64,000 bases of DNA. Source: Rhodeus uyekii (taxonomy: Eukaryota > Chordata > Actinopteri > Cypriniformes > Acheilognathidae). Where the stretch lies: contig JAWRVZ010000184.1 in NCBI GenBank assembly GCA_037043235.1, forward strand, positions 682,001 through 746,000, in the 5' to 3' direction. The notes under the pieces are model-generated. The model did no database searches. It was not told the DNA's origin and worked only from the letters and a program-made list of their open reading frames with translations. This document shows positions 42,331-57,300 of this stretch, piece by piece. Numbering within the stretch: the stretch's first letter is position 1; each line of letters opens with the position of its first letter. The position numbers and the translations under genes are program-made.

Positions 42331-45300
42331 AAAATAGACCAATAGACAGCATTTGTGCGAACCAGTATGTTATGTTCAAATTCAAGGAAATGTAAATATG
42401 TATGTTGTGTTAAATAAATAAATAATTGTATAAATTGTGTATTGCACGTTTATTGCCAAGTGGGGGCATTAAATGTTAATGAAGAAACTGTCCCTATGCC
42501 TGGCTGTTCTGGTGTTCTCCACCCTTTTCTGGAAAGCAGGGTGAACGCAGGGGCATGTATCTATTTCAGAGATACATGCATGAAAACAGCATGTTTTTCC
42601 TTCCACTAAAAAATGGGCATTTACAACAATAATAATTGATCTTCGAGGAATTTTGAGCTGAAACTACAGCGATGCATTCTGGGGACACCTGAGACTTGCA
42701 TTACATCTTGTAAAAAGGGGCACAATAGGTCCCCTACAACTATACTCTTGGTTCCTCGGTCATCGTATGGAAAAATGTCAGCTAAGATATGAATGAGAAA
42801 ATTCAACTTTGCTTGTGTGTGTTAGAGGCCTTCTGAGGGTTTTGAAATGTATGTACTGTGTAATGTGTTAAGCTTACCTGTTTCACTCAGGCTAGAGCTG
42901 GATGGGGTGGAGGCCAACATCTCTCTGCTCCCATCTGCACTGTTCTGAATCCCGCTGTCTTTACTCCTCACTGCCATTGCAAGAACACAATCAAAACGTG
43001 CATGAGCCATGAAACTATTGCAGCAATAAAACCTGGCATTCCAATGTGTTACACAATGGGGAAAATAACAGAAATTGACTTCATGTGGTCAAATATGTAA
43101 TTAGTACTCTCTGGCGCCATAAAGTCAGCTTATAATAGACAGAGCAAGACAGCACTGATTCATGGAATGTGGCACTTACAGCTTTGCAGCTTTGAGGATG
43201 TATCAAAGTAGGAAAAGAGAGAATCAAGCTCATCAGGACAGAACAGCGAATCACGTCGTACCTCCTGACCACTTAGGGGAGCTGTACACAGCGGAAGGGA
43301 AAACAAAGAAGGATTAGTCTGCGGACAAAAAGCACCTGTTGAAAGATACAACTGATTCCAGCCAGTATGCTCTCTTTGATCTGCATTCTCCCAGCATTCA
43401 CCTGAGGTATTGGAGGCAGTTCGGAGTTTGGGTGTAGGAGGAGGCGGCCGCGGGGGGAGAAAATCCATTTGTCCCTTTATACGTTTGTCAAGTTTTCTCA
43501 ATTTCATGATCTTTTCCTTCTGCTCCTGGGCTGTAGGTTTCAGGACAAACCTCTTTTCTACATACTTTGCACGGATGAAGGCTTCAATATCCTGTCTTGG
43601 ATTGCATAGACAGAAATGCAAACAAGTATTAAGAATATATATTTTATTTTCTGTAGATCTGGTGACTGTGGAGGTAATTTGAGTATGAACTTGTCATGTT
43701 CAAGAAAGCAGTTTGAGATGATTTGAGCTTTGTGACATGCATGTTATCCTGCTGGAATTAGCCATCAGAAGATGGGCACTGCGGTCATAAAGGGATGGAC
43801 ATAGTCAGCAACAATACTCAAGGAGGCTGTGGCATTTAAATGATGCTTAATAGGCACTAAGTGTTCCAAGAAAATGTCACCCACACCATTACACCACCAC
43901 CACCAGCCTGAACCATTGACACAATGTAGGCATGTTGTTAGCGTTAAATTCTAACCCTAACATCTGAATGTCGCAGCAGAAATTAAGACTCAACAGGCAA
44001 AATCATTTTCAATCTTCTATTGTCCAAATTTGGTGGGCCTGTGAAAAAATTGTAGCACCAGTTTCCTGTTCCATCTTCTGCTCTTATAGGTTCGACATGT
44101 TATGCGTTCAGAGATGCTTTTCTGAAAACCTCGGTTGTAATGAATTTGGTTATTGAGTTAATGTTGCCTTTCTATCATTTCGAACCAGTCTGGACATTCT
44201 CCTCTGTCTTCTGCCATCAACAAGGCATTTTCACCCACAGAACTTCCACTCGCTTTATATTTTCTCTATTTCAGACCATTCTCTGTAAACCCTAGAGATA
44301 ATGCCAGTAGATCAGCAGTTTCTGAAATACTCAAATTTGTGTACATGCTATGACCATTGCTGCGATATGATTGGCTGTTTAGATATTTATTTTAAAGAGC
44401 AGTATGTAATAAAGTGGCTGGTATTTTTTAAATAATCATGTTAAACAATGTAATTCCTGTTCAAAAACTACAATGGAAGTAATTCTCCACCAATCAGAGA
44501 ATAGAAAGGAGCAAATTGTGTCAAAAGAATCAAAAAGAAGCACCAGCCCACTCACATGAAGCACTGAGTTTGCTCTTAAACTACTTAAATATTTGTATGC
44601 ATATTTTGCGATACATTTAACTTATTTTTATATATATTAATCAACATTTAAATAATACTTTTATACTTCCCCATCATTTTTTATTTGATTTGCAATGCAA
44701 TTTATGGGATTGTAGTTCTTTCCTTCATTAAAACGGTACATAATCCTGTCTGATTTACAGACTGATTTTCCAACCGGTTTCTGTTTTAATAAAGTGTTTA
44801 ATTTTGTGATCCACCTTGCAGCTGGTTGGTTTGGTTCATGGTTTGCTGAGGCTTTGTTCAGGCTACTGAAAAGTGGGAGACACTGATGAACTCTATTACA
44901 GAGATTTGAACTGGTCATTCAGCGCTCTGAAATGTACTAAAATTCACTGTCTTATATGCTGTATGGTCATCACTTCTATTCAAAATGACCTCAGAAACCT
45001 ACTGTTTTCCAATTGCTATAATATTATTGCCGTGTTTATCTTGTGCTTGACATCTATCAGAACTTCACTCAAAATAAGCAGTGGCTGGGAATACCTGGGA
45101 TCTCCAGGCTGAGGTTTCTTCTCGCCCATTTCTTCCATACGAGCTTCATAGATCTGGTTAATGACACAATTTCCCAGCTTGCACATCAACTGCAAACAGA
45201 AGAATAAAAAATGAAAAGACTGCTGGACATATTGCACAAATAAAGAACAAATTTGTATGAACATTTACCTTAAGCAATTCTGGCTCCCATGAATCAAGTG

Positions 45301-48300
45301 TGAGGGATCGTACTTTTGAATTGTGAACTCCTAAACTCCTGAGAAGAAAATAAGTGACGCAAAATAAGTGGAAGATTATGAGTGAATTTGTGAGGAAGTA
45401 AAAAAAAACATTTTGTTTTTGTGGAAAAATTCGTCTTCAATATCACACAATCCTTTAAGTTTCTAATATAAATATATATAGCTACTATAAATATATTATA
45501 ATATAAAACTTTTCAAAAGTGATAGTAAAGATGTAATGTTACAAAAGGTTTTCTGTTTCAATTTTAAGGCTGTTCTTTTCAACGTTCTATTTACTAAAGT
45601 GGCCTGAAAAATATATATTTATTTTTTTATCATGTCTTCCACAAAATATGAAGCAACAAAATTGTAATGATTCTATATGTATCCATTATAATTGATGCTC
45701 AATTATTAATAATGGTTCTTATTATTATAAATAAAGACTGACTTACCAAAGAATCCACAGTGAAATGAACCAAATGCAATTAAATAATGCTCATCTAAGA
45801 AATTCACATTGTTTTAAATAAATAACCACATTTCTAGCATTAGGAACCTTTGGAAGGTAATGTTATTTTTAGTTAATCTCTCCTCATCTCACTAGAAGTA
45901 GTTAAAATCGTTTACTTCTGCAGAGGCCGTCTTTGGTTGCACTATTATTAAGGCACATTCCACAATGAAATGTTCGATGGGCTTGGTTAGAATAAAAGCT
46001 GTTTTTGGACTAAAAAGGATGCTTTCAGTTCTGAAACTTACAGGAAACTCTTATAATATGATGATCTCTTATATGTAAAAAGCTCAAAGAAAATGTCTCA
46101 GTTCATGACGCCATTTCTCAGTGTTCTTTTAATTTGAGCAGTTTTTTTATTTTAATTTTCACACTTTTTACTGTAATTTTGATCAAACAGATAAAGCCTT
46201 TTACAGTATAAAAGTCATCTTTCAAAAACATAAAAATACATTTTTGAAAATGTTTAACTATTTTTGGTTTTGGTATCAAAAAAACATTTGGGCCAATAGT
46301 GTAAACAATACACTTAGACAAGCAATTATCCTTTAAAATAAATTCTATGATATTTTGTTAGAATGGTCCAATGGCGTTCATACATTTTAAGTTGATTAAC
46401 TTTTGAACGTTCCTGTATCTCAACCAGTAGAGCATTGGCATCAGCAAGACCTGATTAGAATGTCAGTCTGTTCCTTGAATGCAATGCAAGTCGCTTTGGA
46501 TAAAAGCGTCTGCCAAATGCATAAAAATGTAAATGAACAGCAGTAAATGGTGTTGTATTCCAAAAATACAGTTTTACAGTTTCAAGACCACTCTGTTAAG
46601 ACAACTGCAGAGTAGAACCAGCGAACCATTTGCAGACCTCACATGTAAACACTGCGACAGTACCTGTGAATGCCTGAGCACTCAATACAGAGCGTGATGC
46701 CAAGGTTGATGCTGGCCCAGCGAGGATCACTCTGGCTACAGTCACAGCAGAACTCATTCCCAGTGATGGCCAGCACCATCTGTAGAGCACTCTCGCCTTT
46801 AACCGGCTTCACCACCTCACAGCCTGAGTCTAGACTGCCCAGAGATGATGATGACTGCCTGTCCAGGCTCTACAGCATGCAAAATATATTAATTTTAGAT
46901 GGAAAGTACATATTAGTGGTCTGATATAGGCTATTCAATAGCTTAATAAAATCTTATAGTCTTGTTGAAAGGATTATAATTTCCTGACAGACACAGAAAG
47001 GAACTGATTAACTTTCAATACACTCTTTCATAATACTCTGTCATTTTTTTCCTTCTCTTTTAGAGGGGATTTGGATACTTATTCGCTGGTTACATATTTG
47101 CAAGAGAAACCAGATGTTGACCCAGTTAAACACTAGCTTGAGAGTAAAGCTTTTGAGATAAACTCTACTTTGTACCATAAAATAACTACCATGCATTACG
47201 TAAGGGACAGTGTAAAGTCAGTTTATTATTATAGCAAATTATTAAAAGGCTCTCTGCAATAGTTCATTTTGACTGTCAATTGTGGTATTCAGTGATCCTC
47301 ATTTCCTAAAATTCATTGTTATCCATAATAACCATGTGATGAGTAGCCGTGCAATACACAAAATAATGTACCGGTCATCAGACCTGCCAACCTTGGTAAA
47401 TTTCTTTGAGTACCATCAGTGTGATGGGAAAGGACATAGGGTTTCTGCCCAAATTAATATAAAATCTTGTGCTTTTAGGAGGAATGAGTTCAATTCTAGG
47501 GGTTGAATGTGTAACAGCCACAATTGTTAAATGCTTTTCCCCCCTACGTGACGTCAACATTCTGCAAGACACACACATGCACGCCTATCTTCATTTTTCA
47601 ATTTATGTTTGACTATTGGACCCAATTCAAAAATTTCACTTGCACTGCACTGAGCTATATTATAATATACTGTGAAAGTCAAAAGTTTCAATATACCTAC
47701 TCAAAACCATTTTTTATTCATGATTATTTTTGAACTGATAATCAAAGATTAATTGCATTCAATTATTTAATATAAATGGAAATATATATTTATTTTTCTT
47801 TGCCATTTCAAGTGCTTACATTAGGGATGTGCACTGCGACTGATACAGTGGTGTGAAATTTTTTTTTTCCCCCATCCTGATTTCTTATTTTGTGCATGTT
47901 TGTCACACTTAAATGTTTCAGATCATCAAACTAATTTAAATAATACACAAGTAACCACAAAATGCAGTTTTTAAATGAAGATTGTTATTATTAAGGGAAA
48001 ACAAAATCCAAACCTACATCGTCCTGTGTGAAAAGTGCTTAAACCGAATAACTGGTTGGGCCGCCCTTAGCAGCAATCAAGCGTTTGCGATAACTTACAA
48101 TGAGTCTTTTACAGCTGTGGAGGAATTTTGTCCAATTCATCTTTGCAGAATTGTTGTAATTCAGCCACATTGGAGGGTTATCAAGCATGAATTGGATTCA
48201 GGTCAGGGCTTTGACTAGGCCACTCCATTCATTCAGAGGTGAACTTGCGGATAATGGGTACCACTGTGGTTCGTTGGAGTCCCAAAGCTTTGGAAATGGC

Positions 48301-51300
48301 TCTACAACCTTTTCCAGACTGATAGTGTCACAGTCCTGTCATGATCCTCTTGTTTGTCCCTCATGTGTTGCCGTAGCTGTCTTATTTAGGTTGGTTACCC
48401 ATTTAGTTTCGCCACCTGTTTGTATTTTCCTAGTGTATTTAAACCCTCATGTGCTCCATGTCATTGTCAGTCTTTGAATGTTATTGAATGTTAGTTGTGG
48501 ATGTATGCTCCTGGTTTCCCCTTCCGAGTTTTCTGTTTGCACCCTCGCGTGCCTTTTTGTTTGTAATTAAAGTTCAGTTTGAGTTTATCAAGTTATCTCC
48601 GTGTGTCGTGTGTCTCCGTGTTTTACACACAACAGCCTCGGTTTATAACAGATAGATCTTAATTACTTTCATTCTCATTTGTTCCAAAATTTCCTTGGAT
48701 CTCGGCATATTTTGGTCTACTTCACCTTGTCAGGCAGGTCCTATTTAAGTGATTTTTTGATTGAGAACAGGTGTGGTAGTGATCAGGCCAAGGTATGATG
48801 CAAAACAATAAGAAATCAATAAGTGGGCAAACTCTTTTTCACACCACTGTTATACAAAATACTTTCTGACATTTTGACAGGAAAAAAACACAAGCAAGAA
48901 CAAAATTTAAACCTAGCATGTCATCATTTTACGGCTATCTTCTCTCTCTCTCTCTGTGTGCGCATATTTGGGTTAGTGAAAGAGCTCACCCAGCACTGAG
49001 ACAATGGTCATTTTGAATCTATAGGTAACTAAAGCGCTATTTATTTATACAAAATAAATATGTAACATAATTTGGTGCTTTAGTTATTATTAACATTATA
49101 ACTAAAGGCCAAGTTTCTCAACTCTGAGAATGAATAATTAAATGCCTCTTTCTCCAAACTCATACTTGACAGTTGCATACCTGCACATTTTATTTTGTGC
49201 TCAAGTGTTAAAGATATAGGTCTAAATTATGGCCGAATAATAAAGAAGAAGGAAGCATGAAGCACATTTGAGTTCACTCACAATAGTCGGTTGTTCTCCA
49301 TTCTCTCTGAAGGCCGTTGCAATGCTACTCTGCACGGCTTTGATCCACGCCTGCCGCAGTTTCTCAGAGTCTGCCTGCATCATACAGCTCCTGATATGCA
49401 ACAGGTCATGTGAGTTGAACTTTTAGTACAAAAAAGACTCATACTGCTACCCAGAGAAGACAGACTCAAACATACTTGGATGGGGACACCACTTCGAAAC
49501 AGAATCGTCTCTCCACATCCTCACAGTGTTTAACAGTGCAGAGTCTCAGATCTTCTACCACTACAGTAGGGTTATCCTGAAACATTTCAGCACATCACCG
49601 TTGAAAACCACTTTAGTTACAGTGCAACAACTTTAAGTGTTTACAACAGACTTACCCTGAATCTCTTTTGATAAACCAGCTGACTGTTTTGAATAGAAAA
49701 CCATCGTCTATTTGGGGAAGAAAAAAACTGGATTCAACCACAGATTAAAAGATTTATGAGAGAGTATTTGTGGACAGTAGAAATAAAAGCGTCTTCAAGA
49801 TGATTTTGGTTTTCAAACTTTAAAGCCAGAGAATTATGCAATATGACTTTTTCAGCTTTTCAACAAGCCAAAAAAAAAAACTACTATAATGAAGTCTATA
49901 AAAAGCTGCAGATGAGAAAAATTAATTCTGAAAGTAAATGCTGATATGACGATAATGTTATACCACAACGAGCAGCCACACCTGTTCCAGGACTTGAAGG
50001 CATTGCTTGTTCTTTTGAAAAGGTATCCTTCCATAGCTATTCCATTATCTGTGTCTACATTATATTCCAGTTTTGTGTCTTCAGTGGAGAGATCCTTGAA
50101 AATTCACCAAGAAAAGTAACAGTCAACCAAGATAGTGACTGGTTCATATTAGTTGCTTAAAATTTTAGGAAAAAAGTTACTGCATAATAAAAGCATAAAT
50201 GAGATCTTATTTGTGTCATATTTTACAAGGGGAAAAACATAGACAAAAATGAATATTTTAGGACCATCAAGATTTGTTTGCAGTGTGAATTTGTGATCCT
50301 AGTTATTTATTTAATTGATTTATTTTTTAAATCAGTATAAAGGCAACCCTTGTGAAAAAGAAAAGCTGGCTTACCGTAAGTGTATTTGAAAATGCACTTT
50401 TTTGTGCTTCAAATCATAAAAGTATACTTTTTATAAGTGCACTTGTAGAAAATAAAGAGAGCACACTTTAATGATAATATTTTTTTAAATACTTAAGTTC
50501 ACTTTTTAGAAATACACTTTGTAATAAAGTCAAATAGTTTTACCGAAACATATTTTAAATGATAATTATTGTATAGTGTTTTACAAAAGTACACTTATTT
50601 TGATGTATTGACTAATATGTAAAATAATTTATTCTAATTTCAACTTTAGAGTGTTTGTCACCATTTGAGTTTGTTTTCATTCAAGTTCTCCCATGCGTTT
50701 CATTCAGTTCATCCTCATCTCCTGCGTCCGTCAATTACCTTGATCATTAGTTCCCTTTGTTTGGTATGTATTTATACCCTTAGTTCTCACTTAATCTCTT
50801 TCTGTTCTCATTCGTTCATAGATTTGTCAGTGTGTTTCTCCTATTTGCTTCAATGGGTTTATGACTGAAACCTGTTCCCTTGAATTCTCCATTGTTGTGT
50901 GTTCACATCCAACAGCCACACCACGATAGTGTAAAACTTAAACTATATTTTAAAGACACTAGAAGTATAAGTGGTTTTTAAAAATCAATTAATTACATTT
51001 AATATGAACAATCTGTGATACAGTTGAAATCAATTATACATAATATGCTTTTAGTTAATAATTTTGTTTTAATTCACACTTAAGTGTGCTCCTTTAAAGT
51101 ATATTATGTGTGTAATAAGTACTCTTTTAAGTATACAAAAGTGCACAATTCCCCACAAGTGAATATAATAGATACATTCATATAAATACTTTTCCACCAT
51201 TCAAAAATATAAATAAATATTTTCAAAAAGTAAATATTCTTGAATGGTCCTAAAATAAAATAAATTTCTTTATGGAAAATAAAATTCTAAACAGGTTTTT

Positions 51301-54300
51301 ATGAAATCCAATGCTATTTGTTTAAAATTCCAAATGACAATTTAAGAGAGAAAGCACTTTTGTAGAGGTTTACCTGCAAAGCAGCCTGATGACGTAGAAG
51401 GAAAACAGGAATTAGATTTGCAGAGGAAGCTACAGAAGAAATATCTTCAAGTATGCAATTTCAGTGTTTAGTTTCTGCTCATATTTTACCGTCTGTTGGA
51501 TAGTTGAGTGCTTTTGCTCCATGTCTCTTTTTTCCTTTGCTGAATCCACCACCAGCTGATCTAACTGGCAAACCAAACACCCAGCAAAATGAGCTTCACA
51601 TGAAATGCGTGTGTACATTTGTAACTCATGCAGCAGTGTTTGTACCTGACCGCTGAGCTGCTTCATTAATGGCTGAAGTTGGCTAAACAAATCATATCCT
51701 TGATGGAAAAACGTGAAATTGGCATTCATATAAGACAGCATCTAAAAAGACAGATTATAAAGAATATAGTTATAAAGTCTAAACAACGCAGCACAAGCTA
51801 ACTTTGAATTGTGCTTTTTCAAAATCTTACTGATTTGAGGATTTCCATTCTTCTTTTGGACTGAAGGACATTTATCTGAAAAAGAAGCAAAAGAGGTATA
51901 AACAACAAATGGAAAGCTGCTCAAAACACTTGTCGAATCGCAAACAGACTAAACAGACTGACTAGGAAATGTTAATAATAAAATAAAGGGTGTTTAACAA
52001 ACCTGTAGCACATAGTCCAGGGCGATGTGACGGAAGCACTTGCGTGTTGTGGTCAGGATGGTGGTGGCCTCTTCTACCTCGTGCTGTTTGTTACGAGGCA
52101 CCTGAGAATTTTTCACCAGTGCCACCTCCTTCTCTTCACTCACCTTATCGAACTGCTTCTTAGCATCTTTAAACTTCTTCAAGTCTCTGCCAATAAAAGT
52201 AACAAGAGGAGAAATGGTCCCAAAAACAACATCGGCAATGTTGAAAAAAATGTATAAAGCATTAAAGCACTCACTCTTTTACAAAAACCTGAAGCTGAGA
52301 CTTGATGGATCTCTGGGCTTGATCAAATAATATCTAAAGGGAAAGTATCAAATAGAAGCAAATGAATTTAACACAACACTGATGTCATTTAAAAACTTCA
52401 CTAATATACAATCGGTATTAAAGGTGGGTTTTGTTTTAGAAATACAGAATATGTTTTGTGTCATATTGCTGAATCCAATAATGTAACCTAATAATTAGAA
52501 TTGGATGCATTAACACATTAAATGAGATTATTTAAAAATACATTAAATGAATATTAAATATTTTAATTTATTATAATAGACCTAATGATTCTTTATTAAT
52601 GCCATTGTTGTATTTAAATGTATTAATATATATGATTATCATTACTCAAATGATAACCACAAAAACAAGAACAACATGTAACTGAAAAAATGCAGTTGCA
52701 TTCGTCCCTCAAGAGAAAGTCGTTTCCCATAGGAAATGCATTACAGTGAATGCATTCAGCTCCTTGAGAGCCGAACGTGCTTTGTACAAATTCTTTATTA
52801 TATCCCTTGAGAAAGAATCAAGCAAGAACAGATCTTCCTATTTCAAATGCATCACAATGAGCGCATCCAGCTCCCTCAAGAGTCGAACAAACCTACACAC
52901 GCATATAAGCGGCTCCCCAGAAGACAAAAAGCTCATGATGTGTATCTCAGACGCTCTTTTATACTCATTCAGGACGTTATGAATTTCCATCTGCCAATGA
53001 AAATTAGTGTGTGTTTACTCAAAACCAAATTTTCTTGACTTGTCTTGACTTGTTTAGGCGCTCTTGATTAACACACTAATTTACTCATGCTTTAAACACC
53101 CATGATGCATTTTAAGATCCTCCCAGGTACCCTCGAAACATTGAGAGTGGTCCACATCACTTTCCAGCTCAATCTGAAGCGAGTGTTTGGAGTGTGATTA
53201 TAGAAGCCAGAGCAAAGTTTTAGCAAAGTTTTAGCATTTTGGCATGATAATAGTTTCAAACATATCCAGAACTGAGAACAGAACAGTATTGTGTGTTTCC
53301 AAGCAACACACAGCAGCCTTTTTTTACTGAAATGAATCAGCTGCTTCAAACTAATCAGTTTAGTAAATGACTCCCATGACCCACTTATTAAGTGATTTGC
53401 CACCACCTACTGGTGGGTTTAACTTCATAGTTAAAAGTATCATTTTTCCATATTGCATATTTCTATCTTCAAAATTATATTTTGAAAACATTAATCTCAA
53501 CAGTACTTATGCAGGTGTAAATTGTACCAATTCAGATGTAACCTCTGTGCCACCTCTGCAGCGCAAAGATGAATTTTGTTGTTAGTGACAGTGTTAGTTG
53601 TTTTGAGAGTTTGGGGCATGGCTGCCGTAGCAGGTGGTTAGGCGCTGTGGGACCGCGGCTGATGTGTTACTCTTGTGTCATTCTTTTATAGAAGCACAAG
53701 CCAAAATTTGCACTAGACAGAGTGCTATCTTACTCAATTACTTGAAAATGGCAAACAGCAACAAAGTATATATATATAATCTATATTTACCTGTTGAGAT
53801 ATGCCTTCACAAGCACCCGTAAGAGCGTTTGAGTTAAGTGATTGAGTTAGGGGAGGCCGGTGTGCAGCAGGGGCGTGTGCGGGGTTGTTTGAAAATGTTT
53901 TATTTTTGTAATTCCACAAGGTGCCACTAGTACAGGGGTGGGCAAACTACGGCCCGCGGGCCATATCCGGCCCGTTGGGCTTTTTAATCCGGCCCGCCGA
54001 ATTTACCGAACCTATATTAAACCTTCATTTTACATTTCCCTATAATGTCACTTTGTCGCGGCTGCAAGCGGCAGTGGCGCTGAAAGTGTGGTGGAGAGTA
54101 GGCGTGTGTCGCAAACCCCTCTACACCCCCCTTTATAGCGTTAATTCTGTGCTAAAAATGAACGAGCGCAAGAGCTACACGCGTAAATACGGGTACCCGC
54201 GAGCTCATTATAATCACTCGCGCGCGCGTGACATCTAATCTGCGCACGCGCGAACATTCGCCCGCTCTCAACTGCTGTTTTTGCTCGTGCGAGCATTTTT

Positions 54301-57300
54301 ATTTTTGTCAGTCGCGGGGCGGGCTTGTAATAGTAACATCAAACGTCATTGGTTAGTTCCCTTTTTTCCAGAGGTCAGTTGTGATTGGACGCCTGTGATT
54401 GTCAATCTAGAGCTGAGGCTCATATGATTCAGTCACATTGCATATTATGGTTTTTCTGTCGATTAAATTGTATTAATATTGTTTTGTTGTAATTTCACGT
54501 GTCCCAGTCGAGTGATTTAAGACCAAACTATACTTTATACAAGTTTTCTAGGATTTATTATAAGTAAATGCACAGGTACGACCTTCTGAAAAGAAGTTGT
54601 ATGCTGTCAACGTTATGTTGTTATTTGCTTTATTCAAGAACATGACCTGCAAATACAAGAGGAAATATAGTGTACGTTAGAATAAAATGTACATGACACT
54701 TAGAGCTCAAACACCAGTTTTGAAGTCAATAAATATTTTAAATTGAGGGAAGTATATCCTGCCTTTGCTCTGGTCATGTCCCTATATATATTTCCCACAG
54801 TTATTTTCATGCTTCTGTTGTCATATTTTATCTTTCATTCAATAAAACAGTGTAAATAAAACACATCAGGGCTCAGAAGAACAAACACAGTAGTGTTTTT
54901 CAGGTAGAACCAGCAATTACTCTCAGCTAATTTGATTAAAATAATCAAATGTAAAATAGCTTTGAATTGTCTTCACTATATATTACAAATATCTGAATTT
55001 ATTAAAGTTACAAAAGTCAAGAGCAGTGAGTTATTTGTATTGTTTTTTATTTTTGAGCTTGCGTACCCGTGTAGCTCTGTTTTCCGCTCGCGGATGTAAC
55101 TTACGCGCACACAAACATCAGTTTTGCGCTCGTATATTAAAGTCATGGATTTCCGTATATTAAAGTCCCGTCGACAATCCCGGCCCCTCTGTCAATTTTA
55201 AGAAACCAATGTGGCCCGCGAGACAAATAGTTTGCCCACCCCTGCACTAGTATCACAGAAATTAAATACATTTTTTACAGTGTAACTTTAAAGTTTGAAT
55301 ATATTTTATAGCTTTTGCGGTCTCCCAAGGGGGGGGGTTGTCACAGATTTCTAATACTTTCAGGTGTCTTACTGTATGATAGTTGTTCATTTCCTGCAGA
55401 GTCTCAGCAAATGCTGCTAAACTGGACTGAGAAGAGAAAGAAAACACAAATCACACTACATTGCGTCAATATATCAGTGCTTCCAAAAATAGACAAAAAT
55501 CAGAAAATAATGTGACAACTCACAGCCTGGACTTAAAAAATAAAAAAACTAATTGGAACCCTGCCCCACATGGCGCACTTGATGTGTACTGATTCAGGCT
55601 CCACAGCAGACTAGCAAACAGTCTACTGTGTGGGGCATTGCATCACCAAATTGTGGACTTACGGGAAGATTTTACGGGCTTAAGCCCAATTTACGACAGG
55701 GCTACAGTTTGTGAGATTAATTACTAGCAGAGTACAAACCAGAAATTAGCAAGCAAAAAGAACGAAGATAAACAAAAAGCGAAGCTGGTCTGGGTTGTCT
55801 CTTACCCCGATGACCTCATCTCTGGTGGACTGCAAAGCCAGTTCTCTGATTCCATTCACAAACTGCTTGTTGGCCTGGTTATAAACTCTTCCAGCATCTA
55901 TCATCCCGATACACAGCTTCACCAGCTGCAAAAAACAGTGCATTCGCATTCAGTACATCCCACCTCACTGCATGCAGGAGGAAACGTATGATTTCAAAGT
56001 TTCACAAAATTTGCAGTGATAAAGATGGTTATTTTATTAACAGGAGGATCATCACATGATCTGATTGAATAATTATGAAATAGTATGCATATTAGAGGTT
56101 GACATTTTGTAAGTGAAGTCAATGTATAAATGCTGAGAAAAAAAACACAAAATATATTTTGAATTATATTCACAAAATCCAAAACAGACAAAACAACACA
56201 GCAACATTCTGTACTCTATTTAAAATGAAAAGCACAAAGTAAAAAAAAAAAAAAAAATTTGTGACAAAAGACCATCTTTTTTTATAATCTATAAATAGTT
56301 ACTGGAAATATCTGCGGCAACATCTCTAATACGCTTGATGAAAACATCCTTTGTGTAAAAATGCTCTCTTTAAGCCTTCTTGCAGAAGGTCCTGAGTGTG
56401 GGACATTGTTAGGCCTCAAATCGAGAGTCATCATACTTCAGCTTTCGCTTCTAGAGCTCAGTAGGCGGTAGGGTAGTATGTTGGGTTGTTAGGCTCTCTG
56501 GGAACCTCCCTGACTACTGACCTCATATCTCCTCATGAGAGTCGAGGTATCAAGGCCTCCACTCTGCAGAACTTTGTGAGCCAATCGACTGAGCTTAGCT
56601 TTCCTGAGCTTTCTCAATATTGCAAGTTCTGAGTGTGAGGCTCTCTGTGAGTTCAATCTGGTTCTCTGGCTGACCTCTGGACTGACCCATATATGAGTGT
56701 AGATAGGCTTAATTTTTAGAAGATGGCAAGTGAGACCTCTGATGGCTGACTGAGGAATCTTCACCAACGTTCGTGACAAACAGCATTCTTATCAGGCATT
56801 TTAGGGACACATAAAAAGTGAGTGAGGAAGAAATTATGCATAAAAGACAGTGAAGTTCACTTATCTCGACTCACGGTTAACTCGCCAATCCTATTACGTT
56901 GACGTTTTTGAAGTGGAACTGCCAAACTCCCTATTTGTGTAAGCATGTTCGATTCTTTAATGTCGATTCCTTAATGTCGCCAAACACTAATATCTCGAGG
57001 ACAAAAAAGGGACAAATTCACCACTTCACATGGTTATCTCGTGAGTCATGAGCATACCTAGTTCACTGCGCATGCGCTGAGTTTGCGTTGCACGTGGATC
57101 GCGGTGGTTTGTATCGAGAATCAAAGGTGTTTTTTATTGTATACTTTATTTTTTAAATGCTCCACCAAAGAATCTGATTAATGACATTGTGAACCAGAAA
57201 GGCAGCAGCATTGGCAAGAACATGGTTACCTATCCTGAGTTTTTTTGTTTAAAACAAGCGGGAAGTGGTGTGAGTGGCGAGAAGCACAAACAAAGGAACA

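Noticed and set aside
41824..42385. Minus-strand frames of 74 and 129 codons in an acap3 intron
   Set aside because: Low complexity, partly a TA microsatellite translation (YIYIYI), with no splice sites in phase with the gene.
56489..56779. 96-codon minus-strand frame
   Set aside because: No recognisable domain, and it does not fit the phase or order of the acap3 exons.
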